A stretch of 64,000 nucleotides of DNA from Oceanicella sp. SM1341 (GCF_003448965.1 NZ_QRGC01000014.1:1-64000), one strand, 5' to 3'; positions 9,872 to 20,383 are shown, counted from the stretch's first letter. The notes: generated by a model from the sequence alone, not told the origin. Translations and numbers: made by a program.

Positions 9872-11011
9872 ATGAGCTTCGTGCCACCACCGGGCAGCCG
9901 CATCCCCTCCGGGCCGGCCAAGATCCTCTACTTCCACTGGGGCATCGCGGTGTTGCTGGCCGCGGTGGCGGGCGTGGGCTTCCTGATGCTGTTCTCGGTG
10001 GCCGGCGGCTCGCTCGAGCCCTGGTCCCAGCGCCAGATGATGCGCTTCGGCGCCGGGTTCACGCTGATGCTGGTCATCGCGATGGTCCACATCCGCTTCT
10101 GGCGCAGCATGGCGATACCGGCCTATCTCGGCTCGCTCGCGCTGCTGGTGGCGGTGGAATTCATCGGCCATGTCGGCATGGGTGCCCAGCGCTGGATCAA
10201 CCTCGGCTTCTTCCAGCTCCAGCCCTCGGAGGTGATGAAGATCGCCCTCGTGATGGTGCTGGCCCGCTACTACGACTGGCTCGACCCCGAGAAGGTATCC
10301 CGCCCGCTCTGGGTGATCCCGCCGATCATCCTCACGCTCCTGCCCATGGGGCTGGTGCTGATGCAGCCCGACCTCGGCACCGCTCTGCTGCTGGGCATCG
10401 GCGCGGCGGTGGTGATGTTCCTCGCGGGCGTCAGCCTGTGGTACTTCGGCACCGCCGCCCTCGGCGCCTGCGCCGTGGTCTTCACCGTGATGACCAGCCA
10501 GGGCACCGAGTGGCAGCTGCTGAAGGACTACCAGTTCCGCCGCATCTCCACCTTCCTCGACCCCTCGTCCGACCCGCTGGGTGCCGGCTACCACATCACC
10601 CAGTCCACCATCGCCATGGGCTCGGGCGGGCTCACCGGCCGGGGCTTCATGCAGGGCACCCAGAGCCGGCTGAACTTCCTGCCCGAGAAGCACACCGACT
10701 TCATCTTCACCACCCTGTCGGAGGAGTTCGGCTTCGTGGGCTCGGTCTCGCTGCTCGGGCTCTACACCCTGCTGATCGCGCTCGGCACCCTCTCCGCCCT
10801 CACCAACCGCGACCGGTTCGGCTCGCTGCTCACCGGCGGCATCACCGCCACCTTCTTCCTCTACTTCGCCATCAACATGGCGATGGTGATGGGGCTGGCG
10901 CCGGTGGTCGGCGTGCCGCTGCCCCTCGTCTCCTACGGCGGCTCGGCCATGCTGGTGCTGATGGGGGCCTTCGGGCTCCTGCAGTCGGCGCATGTCCACA
11001 AGCCGCGCTGA
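9872..11011 (+). CDS. rodA: Peptidoglycan glycosyltransferase RodA
   Basis: The product is 379 aa and very hydrophobic, with about ten membrane helices, a typical SEDS protein. It polymerises lipid II into glycan strands together with PBP2. SEDS signatures are seen: GAQRWINLG, LQPSEVMKIALV, MQPDLGTALLL, the long loop ending FLPEKHTDFIFTTLSEEFGF, and GVPLPLVSYGGSAML near the C-terminus. It is the last gene of the mre-mrdA-rodA operon, read in the same direction as the next gene 32 nt downstream, which may be cotranscribed. Confidence 0.96.
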   Translation: MSFVPPPGSRIPSGPAKILYFHWGIAVLLAAVAGVGFLMLFSVAGGSLEPWSQRQMMRFGAGFTLMLVIAMVHIRFWRSMAIPAYLGSLALLVAVEFIGHVGMGAQRWINLGFFQLQPSEVMKIALVMVLARYYDWLDPEKVSRPLWVIPPIILTLLPMGLVLMQPDLGTALLLGIGAAVVMFLAGVSLWYFGTAALGACAVVFTVMTSQGTEWQLLKDYQFRRISTFLDPSSDPLGAGYHITQSTIAMGSGGLTGRGFMQGTQSRLNFLPEKHTDFIFTTLSEEFGFVGSVSLLGLYTLLIALGTLSALTNRDRFGSLLTGGITATFFLYFAINMAMVMGLAPVVGVPLPLVSYGGSAMLVLMGAFGLLQSAHVHKPR

Positions 11012-11043
11012 CATCCCCTCCTCCCAAGCTTCAAGGACCTCCC

Positions 11044-11976
11044 GTGATCCGTGCACTTCTCGCCGCCCCGCAGCGCTACTGGCCCGAATGGTCGCCCCAC
11101 CTCGCCTCCGCCTTCGAGGCGGCCGGGCTCGAGGTCGAGCTCGCCCCCGAGGCCGATGGCGGCGCCTATGACTACGTCATCTACGCCCCCGGCGGCGCGC
11201 TGTCGGATTTCTCCACCGTGCCGGGCGTGAAGGCGGTGTTCAGCCTCTGGGCGGGGGTCGAGAAGATCGTCGGCAACCCCACGCTCACCATGCCGCTCAC
11301 CCGCATGGTCGACCCCGGCCTCGTCGAGGGCATGGTGGAGTTCGTCACCGGCCACGTGCTGCGCCACCACCTCGGGATGGACGCGCATATCCACGGCCAG
11401 GACGGCACGTGGCGCAACGCCGTGGTGCCGCCGCTGGCCCGCCACCGCAAGGTGTCGGTGCTCGGGCTCGGCCAGCTCGGCGGCGCCTGCGCCCGGGCGC
11501 TCGCGGCGCTCAACTTCGACGTGGTGGGCTGGAGCCGCCGCCCCAAGACGCTCGACGGTGTCACCTGCCTCTCCGGCGACGACGGGCTGGAGGAGGCGCT
11601 GGCCCGCGCCGAAATCCTCGTGCTGCTGCTGCCCCTCACCCCGTCGACCGAGAACCTGCTCGACGCGAAGCGCCTCGCCACCCTGCCGAAGGGCGCCTGC
11701 ATCGTGAACCCCGGCCGCGGCCCGCTGATCGACGATGACGCCCTGCTCGCGGCGCTCGCCTCCGGCGCCCTCGGCCACGCCACGCTCGACGTGTTCCGCC
11801 AGGAGCCGCTGCCGCCCGAGCACCCGTTCTGGGCCGCGAAGGGCGTGACGGTGACCCCGCACATCGCCTCCGCCACCCGGCCCGAGACCGCGGCACACGT
11901 GGTGGCCGAGAACATGCGCCGCGCCGAGGCGGGCGAGCCGCTCCTGCATCTCGTCGACCGCTCGGCCGGCTACTGA
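11044..11976 (+). CDS. D-2-hydroxyacid dehydrogenase, GhrA-like (glyoxylate/hydroxypyruvate reductase A)
   Basis: The product is 310 aa from a GTG start with AAGGA eight nt upstream. An NAD(P)-binding Rossmann motif (VLGLGQLGGACA) lies near residue 140. The catalytic triad of the D-isomer dehydrogenases is present: Arg in NPGRGPLIDDD, Glu in QEPLPPEHPFW and His in TPHIASAT. The overall pattern resembles GhrA, which reduces glyoxylate and hydroxypyruvate; substrate is inferred. It sits between rodA and a P1-family peptidase and may simply be a downstream passenger of the cell-wall operon. Confidence 0.85.
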   Translation: MIRALLAAPQRYWPEWSPHLASAFEAAGLEVELAPEADGGAYDYVIYAPGGALSDFSTVPGVKAVFSLWAGVEKIVGNPTLTMPLTRMVDPGLVEGMVEFVTGHVLRHHLGMDAHIHGQDGTWRNAVVPPLARHRKVSVLGLGQLGGACARALAALNFDVVGWSRRPKTLDGVTCLSGDDGLEEALARAEILVLLLPLTPSTENLLDAKRLATLPKGACIVNPGRGPLIDDDALLAALASGALGHATLDVFRQEPLPPEHPFWAAKGVTVTPHIASATRPETAAHVVAENMRRAEAGEPLLHLVDRSAGY

Positions 11977-11980
11977 GCCC

Positions 11981-12979
11981 ATGCGCCCCGGCCCGCTGAA
12001 CCTGATCACCGACGTGCCCGGCATCGCGCTCGGCAATGCCGAGGCGCCGGAGTACGGCACCGGCACCACGGTGATCCTGCCGGACAGGCGGGCCGTGGCG
12101 GCGGCGGACGTGCGCGGCGGCGGCCCCGGCACGCGCGAGATCTCCGCCATCGAGGCCGACGCGCTGAACGAGCTCGCCGACGCGGTGGTGCTCTCCGGCG
12201 GCTCCGCCTGGGGGCTGGAGGCGGCGTCGGGCACGATGGAATGGCTGCGCGACGCGGGCCGCGGCCTCGCGGTGGCGGGCTCCCTCGTGCCCATCGTGCC
12301 CTCGGCCATCCTCTTCGACCTGCCCCGCCGGCGCGACCCCTCGGGGGCGGGCGAGGCCCTGCCCTACCGCAGTCTCGGCCGGGCGGCGGCGGCGGCGGCG
12401 GGCCCCGGCGCCTTCGCCCTCGGCACCGTCGGCGCGGGCTTCGGCGCCGCCACGGCCGGGCTGAAGGGCGGTCTCGGCTCCGCCTCGCTGGTCTGGGAGC
12501 GCGAGGGCGCGGCCCCGCTCACCGTGGGCGCGGTCGTGGCGGTGAACGCCCTCGGCTCCGCCCTGATCCCCGGCACGAAGGCCTTCCTCGCCGCCCCCTG
12601 GGAGATCGGGGCCGAATTCGGCGGCATCCCCATGCCGCCCCGCGCGCCCCGGCCCACGGCCATCCCCTCCAAGCGCCCGGTGCCCGGCGCGAACACCACC
12701 ATCGCCGCCGTGGCCACCGACGCCGCCCTCACCAAGCCGCAGGCCCGCCGCCTCGCGATCATGGCGCAGGACGGGCTCTCCCGCGCGCTGCACCCGGCGC
12801 ACACGCCCTTCGACGGCGACACGGTCTTCGCCCTCTCCACCGGCCGCGAACCGGGCACCGACGCCGAGACGCTCTACATCCTCGGCACCATGGCCGCGAC
12901 CTGCCTCTCCCGCGCCATCGCCCGAGGCGTCTATGAGGCCACCGCAATCGACACCCTCCCCGCCTGGCGCGATCTCTGA
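11981..12979 (+). CDS. P1 (DmpA-like) family peptidase
   Basis: The product is 332 aa and belongs to the DmpA/BapA Ntn-hydrolase fold family, which self-cleave before a Ser/Thr nucleophile and release N-terminal (often beta- or D-) amino acids. Family hallmarks are LITDVPGIALGN at the start, VLSGGSAWGLEAASG, the putative self-processing segment GGLGSAS, TVGAVVAVNALG, and NTTIAAVATDA. No signal peptide is seen, so it should be cytoplasmic. It starts 4 nt after the preceding gene. The natural substrate is unknown. The stretch after it is nearly 1 kb without genes. Confidence 0.85.
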   Translation: MRPGPLNLITDVPGIALGNAEAPEYGTGTTVILPDRRAVAAADVRGGGPGTREISAIEADALNELADAVVLSGGSAWGLEAASGTMEWLRDAGRGLAVAGSLVPIVPSAILFDLPRRRDPSGAGEALPYRSLGRAAAAAAGPGAFALGTVGAGFGAATAGLKGGLGSASLVWEREGAAPLTVGAVVAVNALGSALIPGTKAFLAAPWEIGAEFGGIPMPPRAPRPTAIPSKRPVPGANTTIAAVATDAALTKPQARRLAIMAQDGLSRALHPAHTPFDGDTVFALSTGREPGTDAETLYILGTMAATCLSRAIARGVYEATAIDTLPAWRDL

Positions 12980-13131
12980 GCCGAACGAGGCTCCCCCCGA
13001 AGCGCCCCCCGCCGCGCGGCACGCGCGGCCCGGCCCAAACCGCAGGAGACGCGCCCGAAGGGCGGGTCGACGGAGGACGGGAGCGCCCCCGCCCGCCGAA
13101 GACCTGCGGCCGGGGCTCTCCCGCGATGCGC

Positions 13132-13189
13132 CCACCTGTCGGTGACCGCCCCTTTGGGCCGGGCCGGGTGCTGCGCACCCGGCGCCCGC
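13132..13189 (+). repeat. Palindromic repeat R3, copy a
   Basis: A 58-nt unit beginning CCACCTGTCGGTG and containing TTGGGCCGGGCCGG and a 9-bp hairpin (13163-13171 with 13175-13183, loop TGC). It is about 85-90% identical to 13392-13449. The hairpin differs between copies by a paired G-C to A-T change, so the stem is conserved rather than the sequence. Confidence 0.75.
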
Positions 13190-13391
13190 GCTCGGGAGCC
13201 CACAGCACTGCGGAACGCACGCAGGATGCGTGCCCGTCGGTCGCGGAGAACATGCCCGGCATAAGGGGGGGCTCGCACCATGACCCTGCCCTCACCGCCT
13301 CGGCGAGGGCGATGCCGACCGCAGGGCGCGGGACGGAGCAGCACGACCGTCGGGCGGGCAGGATCCCGGGCGGAGCCCTCCTGCGACACGG

Positions 13392-13449
13392 CCACCTGTC
13401 GGTGTCCGTGTCCTTGGGCCGGGCCGGATGCTGCGCATCCGGCGCCCGC
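13392..13449 (+). repeat. Palindromic repeat R3, copy b
   Basis: Second copy of the 58-nt unit, same strand, 260 nt after copy a. The stem is 13423-13431 with 13435-13443; base 13428 is A and its partner 13438 is T, where copy a has G and C. Both copies lie in the gene-free region 12980-13952. Confidence 0.75.
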
Positions 13450-13520
13450 ACCCATGCCTCATGTCACCGAAGATTGAACAGCGGTGACACGCCGCGACAG
13501 TCGGTCACCGCCCGGCACGC

Positions 13521-13547
13521 CTGCTGCCTGCTGCCTGCTGCCTGCTG
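13521..13547 (+). repeat. Heptamer tandem repeat (CTGCTGC, about 4 copies)
   Basis: Three perfect copies of CTGCTGC plus six bases of a fourth. It lies about 50 nt from a copy of the 160-bp dispersed element R4; a different heptamer array lies near the other R4 copy. Confidence 0.85.
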
Positions 13548-13594
13548 AACATGCGTCCCGGCCCCTCCTTTCAGACAAAGCAACGACAGCCCCA

Positions 13595-13754
13595 CCCCTT
13601 CCGCCCGGGCGACCAGCCCAGGCCGCGCCCGACCCTCCCCCCGGGAGGGCGCGATGGCGATGCTGCTTGCCGCACAACCCTCGTCCGGAGCTTTCGGGAT
13701 AAACCGCCGACCAAAGGCGTGGTCCGCGCCCACCCAGGGTCGGACGCGGCCCTC
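13595..13754 (-). repeat. Dispersed ~160-bp element R4, copy A
   Basis: Read on the minus strand this segment aligns over about 160 bp with 47831-47991 at roughly 85% identity by eye, including the shared cores GGTTTATCCC, AAAGCTCCGGACGA and GCATCGCCATCGCGCCCTCC. It is GC-rich and palindromic and lies between a P1 peptidase gene and an M20 amidohydrolase gene. No transposase is present; it may be a non-autonomous or structural element. Confidence 0.75.
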
Positions 13755-13952
13755 AGCACTGTGCTCAGCTGCTGCGCGCCCGGTGTCCCGCTGCCGCTCG
13801 GCCACCCCCTCACCCCCGGTCGGGCGAGCCGGGGCCGCCGGCCCGCACCGCGGGCCGGCACGGCCCAACGCGGAGGCGACGGCCGCGCTCAGCGCGGGTG
13901 TCAACGGAGGGGCGGGAGGCCTCCCCAGCCCCCGCGCCGGGGGGGGCGTCCC

Positions 13953-15125
13953 TCAGCCGGCCGGCATCGCGGTTTCGGCCAGCTTCGCCCAGTAGGTGGC
14001 GCCGAGGGGGATGATGTCGTCGTTGAAATCATAGTCCGGGTGATGCACGCCCGCCGTGTCGCCCTGGCCGATGAACACGAAGTTGCCCGGCCGCGCCTCG
14101 AGCATGTAGGCGAAATCCTCGCCGCCCATCACCGGGGTCGCGTCGGTGCGCACCTTGTCCTCGCCCACCACCGTGCGCGCCACCGAGGCGGCGAACTCGG
14201 TCTCGGCCTCGTGGTTCACCACCACCGGGTAGCCGCGGCGGTAGTCGATCTCCACCTCGCAGTCATGCGCCGCGGCGATGCCCAGCGCCACGCCGCGCAT
14301 GCGCTGCTCGGCCAGCTCGCGCACCTCGTCGGTGAGGGTGCGCACCGTGCCGGAGATGGTCACGTCGCCCGGGATCACGTTATGCGCCGTGCCGCCGATG
14401 AACTTGGTCACCGAGATCACCAGGCTCTCCAGCGGGTCGAGGTTGCGCGAGACGATGGTCTGGAAGGCCGAGACCATCTGCACCGCGCACTGGATCGGGT
14501 CGCGCCCCTCGTGCGGCTTTGCGGCATGCGCCCCCTTGCCGACGATCCTGAAATCGAACTGGTCGGCCGCCGCCATCACCGGGCCGGGCCGGGTCCAGAA
14601 CGAGCCCTCCGGGAAGCCCGGCCAGTTGTGCATGCCGTAGACCTCGTTGATGCCGAAGCGCTCCATCATGCCGTCGTCGACCATCTCCTTGCCGCCGCCG
14701 CCGCCCTCCTCGGCCGGCTGGAAGATCACGGCAACCGCACCGTCGAAATTCCGCGTCTCGGCCATGTACTTGGCAGCGCCCAGCAGCATGGCGGTGTGGC
14801 CGTCGTGGCCGCAGGCATGCATCACCCCGGGGTTGGTCGACTTGTGCGGCACGTCCGTGCGCCGCTCGGTGATGGGCAGGGCGTCCATGTCGGCGCGCAT
14901 GCCGATCACCTTGCCCGAGCCGCTCGCCTTGCCGCGGATCAGCCCCACCACGCCGGTGCGCCCGATGCCCTCCACCACCTCGTCGCAGCCGAACTCGCGC
15001 AGCTTCTGCGCCACGAAGGCCGAGGTCTTGTGGGTGTCGAACAGCAGTTCCGGGTTCGCGTGCAGGTGGCGTCGCCACTCGGTGATCTCGGGGTGGAACT
15101 CTGCGATGCGGTTGATGACGGGCAT
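13953..15125 (-). CDS. M20 family amidohydrolase (hippurate/amino-acid amide hydrolase type)
   Basis: The product is 390 aa. It is a cytoplasmic zinc amidohydrolase of the HipO/AbgB/ThrC-like M20D group that removes N-acyl groups from amino acids. Metal-binding elements are MRADMDALPI, HACGHDGHTAMLLGAA, the catalytic FQPAEEGGGG, and the C-terminal GGEDFAYML plus GVHHPDYDFND. The dimerisation domain (about 185-295) carries GAHAAKPHEGRDP. The ATG at 15125 was chosen because AGGAGAGG lies at the right spacing; the frame extends further upstream without a site. It stands alone, divergent from mazG. Confidence 0.9.
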   Translation of the reverse strand: MPVINRIAEFHPEITEWRRHLHANPELLFDTHKTSAFVAQKLREFGCDEVVEGIGRTGVVGLIRGKASGSGKVIGMRADMDALPITERRTDVPHKSTNPGVMHACGHDGHTAMLLGAAKYMAETRNFDGAVAVIFQPAEEGGGGGKEMVDDGMMERFGINEVYGMHNWPGFPEGSFWTRPGPVMAAADQFDFRIVGKGAHAAKPHEGRDPIQCAVQMVSAFQTIVSRNLDPLESLVISVTKFIGGTAHNVIPGDVTISGTVRTLTDEVRELAEQRMRGVALGIAAAHDCEVEIDYRRGYPVVVNHEAETEFAASVARTVVGEDKVRTDATPVMGGEDFAYMLEARPGNFVFIGQGDTAGVHHPDYDFNDDIIPLGATYWAKLAETAMPAG

Positions 15126-15256
15126 GGACCTCTCCTGAAGTTGGTGACACATCAAAGCCGCCCCGCCGCAGTGCGTCAATCGCCAAGCGCCCCCCTTGAT
15201 CCCGGCCCGGATCCCGCCCATCAAGGGCGGGCCCGCAGCCCGGAGGAGAGCGCCCC

Positions 15257-16171
15257 ATGACCGTCCGAAATTCCCAGCCCCGGCCCCCGCTTGCCCGCGC
15301 CGCCTCCGAGGCGCTGGTGCATGACACGGCCGCCGGCCTGCCGCGGCTGCTGGAGATCATGCGCCGCCTGCGCGACCCCGAGGACGGCTGCCCCTGGGAC
15401 CTCGAGCAGGATTTCCGCTCCATCGCGCCCTACACGGTGGAGGAGGCCTACGAGGTGGCCGAGGCGATCGAGAGCGGTGACCGGGCGGAGCTGTGCTCCG
15501 AGCTCGGCGACCTGCTGCTGCAGACCGTCTACCACGCCCGCATGGCCGAGGAGGAGGGCAGCTTCACCTTCGAGGACGTGGTGCGCGCGGTCTCCGACAA
15601 GATGGTCCGCCGCCACCCGCATGTCTTCGGCGATGCCGCGGGCGCGCGCACGCCCGAGCAGCAGACCGCGGACTGGGAGCGCATCAAGGCCGCCGAGCGC
15701 GCGGGCAAGCCCGCCCGGGCGCCGAGCGCGCTCGACGGCGTGGCGGTCACCCTGCCCGGGCTCACCCGCGCGGTGAAACTGCAGAACCGCGCCGCCCGCG
15801 TGGGGTTCGACTGGCCCGACGCCTCGCATGTGCTCGACAAGATCGTCGAGGAAGCGCGCGAGCTCGCCGAGGCCGACAGTGCCGCCGACCGCGAGGAGGA
15901 ATACGGCGACCTGCTCTTCGTGATGGCCAATCTCGGCCGCCACCTCGGGCTCGACCCCGAGGCCGCCATGCGCCGGGTGAACGCGAAGTTCGAGCGGCGC
16001 TTCCGCGGTGTGGAGCAGAGGCTCGCCGCCGAGGGCCGCACCCCGGCCGAGGCCGGGCTCGCCGCGATGGACGCGCACTGGGATGCGATCAAGGCCGAGG
16101 AGAAGGCCGCGAAGGCCGGCGCGCAGCCCGCGGCAGAAGACCGCGCCCGCAGCGACACCGGCCGCGCGTGA
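15257..16171 (+). CDS. mazG: Nucleoside triphosphate pyrophosphohydrolase MazG
   Basis: The product is 304 aa and contains two MazG domains (about residues 25-125 and 175-270), as in E. coli MazG. Each has the helical EExxE...ExxD metal-binding pattern (VEEAYEVAEAI with ELGDLLLQ; VEEARELAEAD with EYGDLLFVMAN). It hydrolyses (d)NTPs to monophosphates and pyrophosphate, a house-cleaning role that also lowers ppGpp stress in E. coli. GGAGAG precedes the ATG. The C-terminal 25 residues are Ala/Lys-rich and likely disordered. A perfect 8-bp hairpin (16173-16180 with 16191-16198) follows the stop. Confidence 0.93.
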   Translation: MTVRNSQPRPPLARAASEALVHDTAAGLPRLLEIMRRLRDPEDGCPWDLEQDFRSIAPYTVEEAYEVAEAIESGDRAELCSELGDLLLQTVYHARMAEEEGSFTFEDVVRAVSDKMVRRHPHVFGDAAGARTPEQQTADWERIKAAERAGKPARAPSALDGVAVTLPGLTRAVKLQNRAARVGFDWPDASHVLDKIVEEARELAEADSAADREEEYGDLLFVMANLGRHLGLDPEAAMRRVNAKFERRFRGVEQRLAAEGRTPAEAGLAAMDAHWDAIKAEEKAAKAGAQPAAEDRARSDTGRA

Positions 16172-16172
16172 G

Positions 16173-16198
16173 GCGTGCTTCCCGCCGCGCAAGCACGC
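16173..16198 (+). terminator. Hairpin after mazG, possible terminator
   Basis: GCGTGCTT (16173-16180) pairs perfectly with AAGCACGC (16191-16198). It begins right after the mazG stop but has no U-tract, so a terminator role is tentative. Confidence 0.35.
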
Positions 16199-16282
16199 TA
16201 GGCGGTCGATACATGGCGCGATCGGCCCGTGGCCCCGGGCCCGCCCCTTCCCGCCATCCTCCCCGAGTGTTTTGATCAGGCA

Positions 16283-16312
16283 TTGACCGGGCGCGCGGCG
16301 CTGGCCTAATGC
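16283..16312 (+). promoter_or_regulatory. Candidate promoter of the iron-binding protein gene
   Basis: TTGACC (16283-16288), 18-nt spacer, TAATGC (16307-16312), about 40 nt before the ATG. The -35 is good and the -10 moderate. No clear Fur or iron-control box could be defined. Confidence 0.45.
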
Positions 16313-16350
16313 GGGGTACGAAATAACGAGTCATCCGGGAGGACCCGCTC

Positions 16351-17352
16351 ATGAAACGCCTCGCCCTTGCCGCCGGCCTCACGCTTGCGGCCTTTCCTGC
16401 CCTCGCGCAGGAGGTCAACGTCTACTCCACCCGCGAACCCAGCCTCATCGACCCGCTCTTCGAGCGCTTCACCGAGGAAACCGGCATCGCGGTGAATGTC
16501 GTCTTCATCGACAAGGGCCTGATCGAGCGCCTGCGCGCCGAGGGCGACCGCACCCCCGCCGACCTGGTGCTGACGGTGGACATCGCCAACCTCTCCGCCG
16601 TGGTCGAGGCCGGGGTCACCCAGCCCGTCGAGAGCGAGGTCATCGCCGCCAACATCCCCGCCGCGTTCCGCGACGAGGGCAACCAGTGGTTCGGCCTCAC
16701 CGCCCGCTCGCGCGTGGTCTATGCCTCCAAGGAGCGCGTGGAAGAGGGCGCGGTCACCAGCTACGAGGACCTCGCCGACCCGAAATGGCAGGGCAGGCTC
16801 TGCACCCGCTCGGGCATGCACAACTACAACATCGCGCTGATCTCGGCCTATGTCGCCCATCACGGGGCGGAGGCGGCCGAGGAATGGGTGCAGGGGCTGA
16901 AGGCCAACCTCGCCCGCAAGCCGCAGGGCAACGACCGCGCCCAGGTGAAGGCGATCTGGGCCGGCGAATGCGACATCGCGCTCGGCAACACCTATTACAT
17001 GGGCCTGATGCTCAACGACGAGGAGCAGAAGGAATGGGCCGCGTCGGTGAACGTGGTCTACCCGGTGTTCGAGGGCGGCGGCGCCCACATGAACGTCTCC
17101 GGCGTGGCGATGACCGCCGCGGCGCCCAACCGCGACAACGCGCTGAAGCTGATGGAATTCCTCACCACCGAGGAGGCCCAGCACCTCTACGCCGAGCTCA
17201 ACTACGAGTTCCCGCTGAAAGAGGGCGTGGAGTTCTCCGAGACCGTGGCGGCCTGGGGCGAGTTCGAGCCCGACTCGATCCCCCTCACCGAGGTGGCCTC
17301 CCACCGCGCCGAGGCCCTGCGCATCGTCGAGCGCACCGGCTACGACGAGTGA
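16351..17352 (+). CDS. Fe(3+) ABC transporter substrate-binding protein (FbpA/FutA type)
   Basis: The product is 333 aa with a cleavable signal peptide (MKRLALAAGLTLAAFPALAQ) and should be periplasmic. It belongs to the transferrin-like ferric-binding group: NVYSTREPSLIDPLFERF at the mature N-terminus, the KGLIERLRAEG segment, LCTRSGMHNYN, and GNTYYMGLM with the paired tyrosines that ligate iron in the family. GGAGGA precedes the ATG. No permease or ATPase gene accompanies it, so the partner components must lie elsewhere. The next gene encodes a Fur-family regulator, although a 470-bp spacer separates the two. Confidence 0.9.
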   Translation: MKRLALAAGLTLAAFPALAQEVNVYSTREPSLIDPLFERFTEETGIAVNVVFIDKGLIERLRAEGDRTPADLVLTVDIANLSAVVEAGVTQPVESEVIAANIPAAFRDEGNQWFGLTARSRVVYASKERVEEGAVTSYEDLADPKWQGRLCTRSGMHNYNIALISAYVAHHGAEAAEEWVQGLKANLARKPQGNDRAQVKAIWAGECDIALGNTYYMGLMLNDEEQKEWAASVNVVYPVFEGGGAHMNVSGVAMTAAAPNRDNALKLMEFLTTEEAQHLYAELNYEFPLKEGVEFSETVAAWGEFEPDSIPLTEVASHRAEALRIVERTGYDE

Positions 17353-19528
<2,176 letters not shown>

Positions 19529-19595
19529 AGCCGCGCCTGAGCGGGGCGGGCCCGCGCGGCCGCAAGACGCTGCGCGGCCCCGGCTGCGCACCGGA

Positions 19596-19620
19596 GGAAG
19601 GCGGGCCCCGCCCGCCTTCC
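19596..19620 (+). terminator. Strong hairpin after eno
   Basis: GGAAGGCGGGC (19596-19606) and its perfect complement (19610-19620) enclose a CCC loop: an 11-bp stem with a 3-nt loop. No U-tract follows, so it may act as an mRNA 3' stabiliser or a factor-dependent terminator. Confidence 0.5.
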
Positions 19621-19634
19621 GACACCAGGGGAAC

Positions 19635-19726
19635 GGCCCGGAACGGGCCTCCGCATCCCTCCGGGCACGGCGCGGGGGAAAAACGTCCCTCGGGGGCATC
19701 GAGCCCCCTTCGGGCCGTCGCGGCCC
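19635..19726 (+). repeat. Mosaic palindromic repeat R1, copy 1
   Basis: Three successive hairpins: GGCCCG/CGGGCC (19635-19649), GGGGGC/GCCCCC with loop ATCGA (19692-19708) and GGGCCG/CGGCCC (19712-19726). The middle part is preceded by AACGTCCCTC. The same arrangement recurs at 36369-36453 in reverse and, without the first hairpin, at 21047-21102. Confidence 0.75.
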
Positions 19727-19782
19727 GGCCGGAGCGCGGGGCCCCCGGCGCAGCTCGTGCCGCGAAGACAGGGAGCACCACC

Positions 19783-20205
19783 ATGCAGGACGCAGGCGAC
19801 ATCATCCGCAGCCTCGGGCTCGAGCCGCACCCGGAAGGCGGCTGGTATCGGGAGACCTGGCGCGCCGTGGCCCCCGAGGGCGTGCGCCCCTCCGGCACCG
19901 CGATCCACTTCCTGCTCGAGGCCGACCAGCGCTCGCACTGGCACCGGGTGGACGCGACGGAGATCTGGCTCTGGCATGCCGGCCACCCGCTCACCCTCTC
20001 CATCGACGACACGGACCATGTCCTGGGCCCCGACCTCGCGGCCGGCGAGGCCCCGCAGCTCATCGTGCCCGCCGGCGCCTGGCAGGCGGCGGTGCCGCTG
20101 GGCGGCTGGGTGCTGGTGAGCTGCATCGTCTCGCCGGGCTTCGACTTCGCCGGCTTCGACCTCGCGCCGCCGGGCTGGGTGCCGCCGGGCCGCAGCCCGG
20201 AGTGA
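19783..20205 (+). CDS. Cupin domain protein, DUF985 family
   Basis: The product is 140 aa and fits the DUF985 cupin family: LGLEPHPEGGWYRETWR near the N-terminus, SGTAIHFLLEADQRSHWHRVDATEIWLWHAG with cupin-type His residues, and the C-terminal strand WVLVSCIVSPGFDF. Such small beta-barrel proteins usually bind a metal or small ligand; some relatives have been linked to sugar or hydroxy-acid isomerisation, but the role here is unknown. It has no signal peptide. It lies between repeat R1 copy 1 and the ThiE-like gene. Confidence 0.88.
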   Translation: MQDAGDIIRSLGLEPHPEGGWYRETWRAVAPEGVRPSGTAIHFLLEADQRSHWHRVDATEIWLWHAGHPLTLSIDDTDHVLGPDLAAGEAPQLIVPAGAWQAAVPLGGWVLVSCIVSPGFDFAGFDLAPPGWVPPGRSPE

Positions 20206-20383
20206 GCGGGCGACGCGCCCGGGCCGGGCCGCGCACTCCCGGAGGTGGCCCGGCGTGGGGCCGTCCGGCCAGCCTGCCCTGTCGCGCGCCGCGGCCATGA
20301 GCCCCCGGCCTGCCGCGGGGATTGAGCATTCCGCCCGGCCGCGCTATCACCCCGACCCGAAGCCCATCCCGGAGCCACGCCCC

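Larger units (their letters stand above)
12980..13952. other. Gene-free spacer rich in palindromic repeats
   Basis: About 970 bp without a convincing gene. It contains two R3 hairpin units, a heptamer array and R4 copy A, described separately. Long open frames cross it on both strands, but they lack ribosome binding sites and known domains and are explained by the scarcity of stop codons in GC-rich DNA. Confidence 0.7.

Noticed and set aside
7844-11056. A 1070-codon minus-strand frame across mrdA and rodA
   Set aside because: Antisense shadow of strongly conserved genes with no ribosome binding site or recognisable domain.
13132-13449. A CRISPR array
   Set aside because: Only two units, 260 nt apart, with no regular short spacers and no cas genes.
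13551-15260. A long plus-strand frame through the repeat region into the M20 gene
   Set aside because: The 3' two thirds are antisense to the M20 amidohydrolase and the 5' part is the palindromic repeat region; no start context.
20206-20383. A TPP riboswitch upstream of the ThiE-like gene
   Set aside because: No THI-box consensus (CUGAGA and related) was found.
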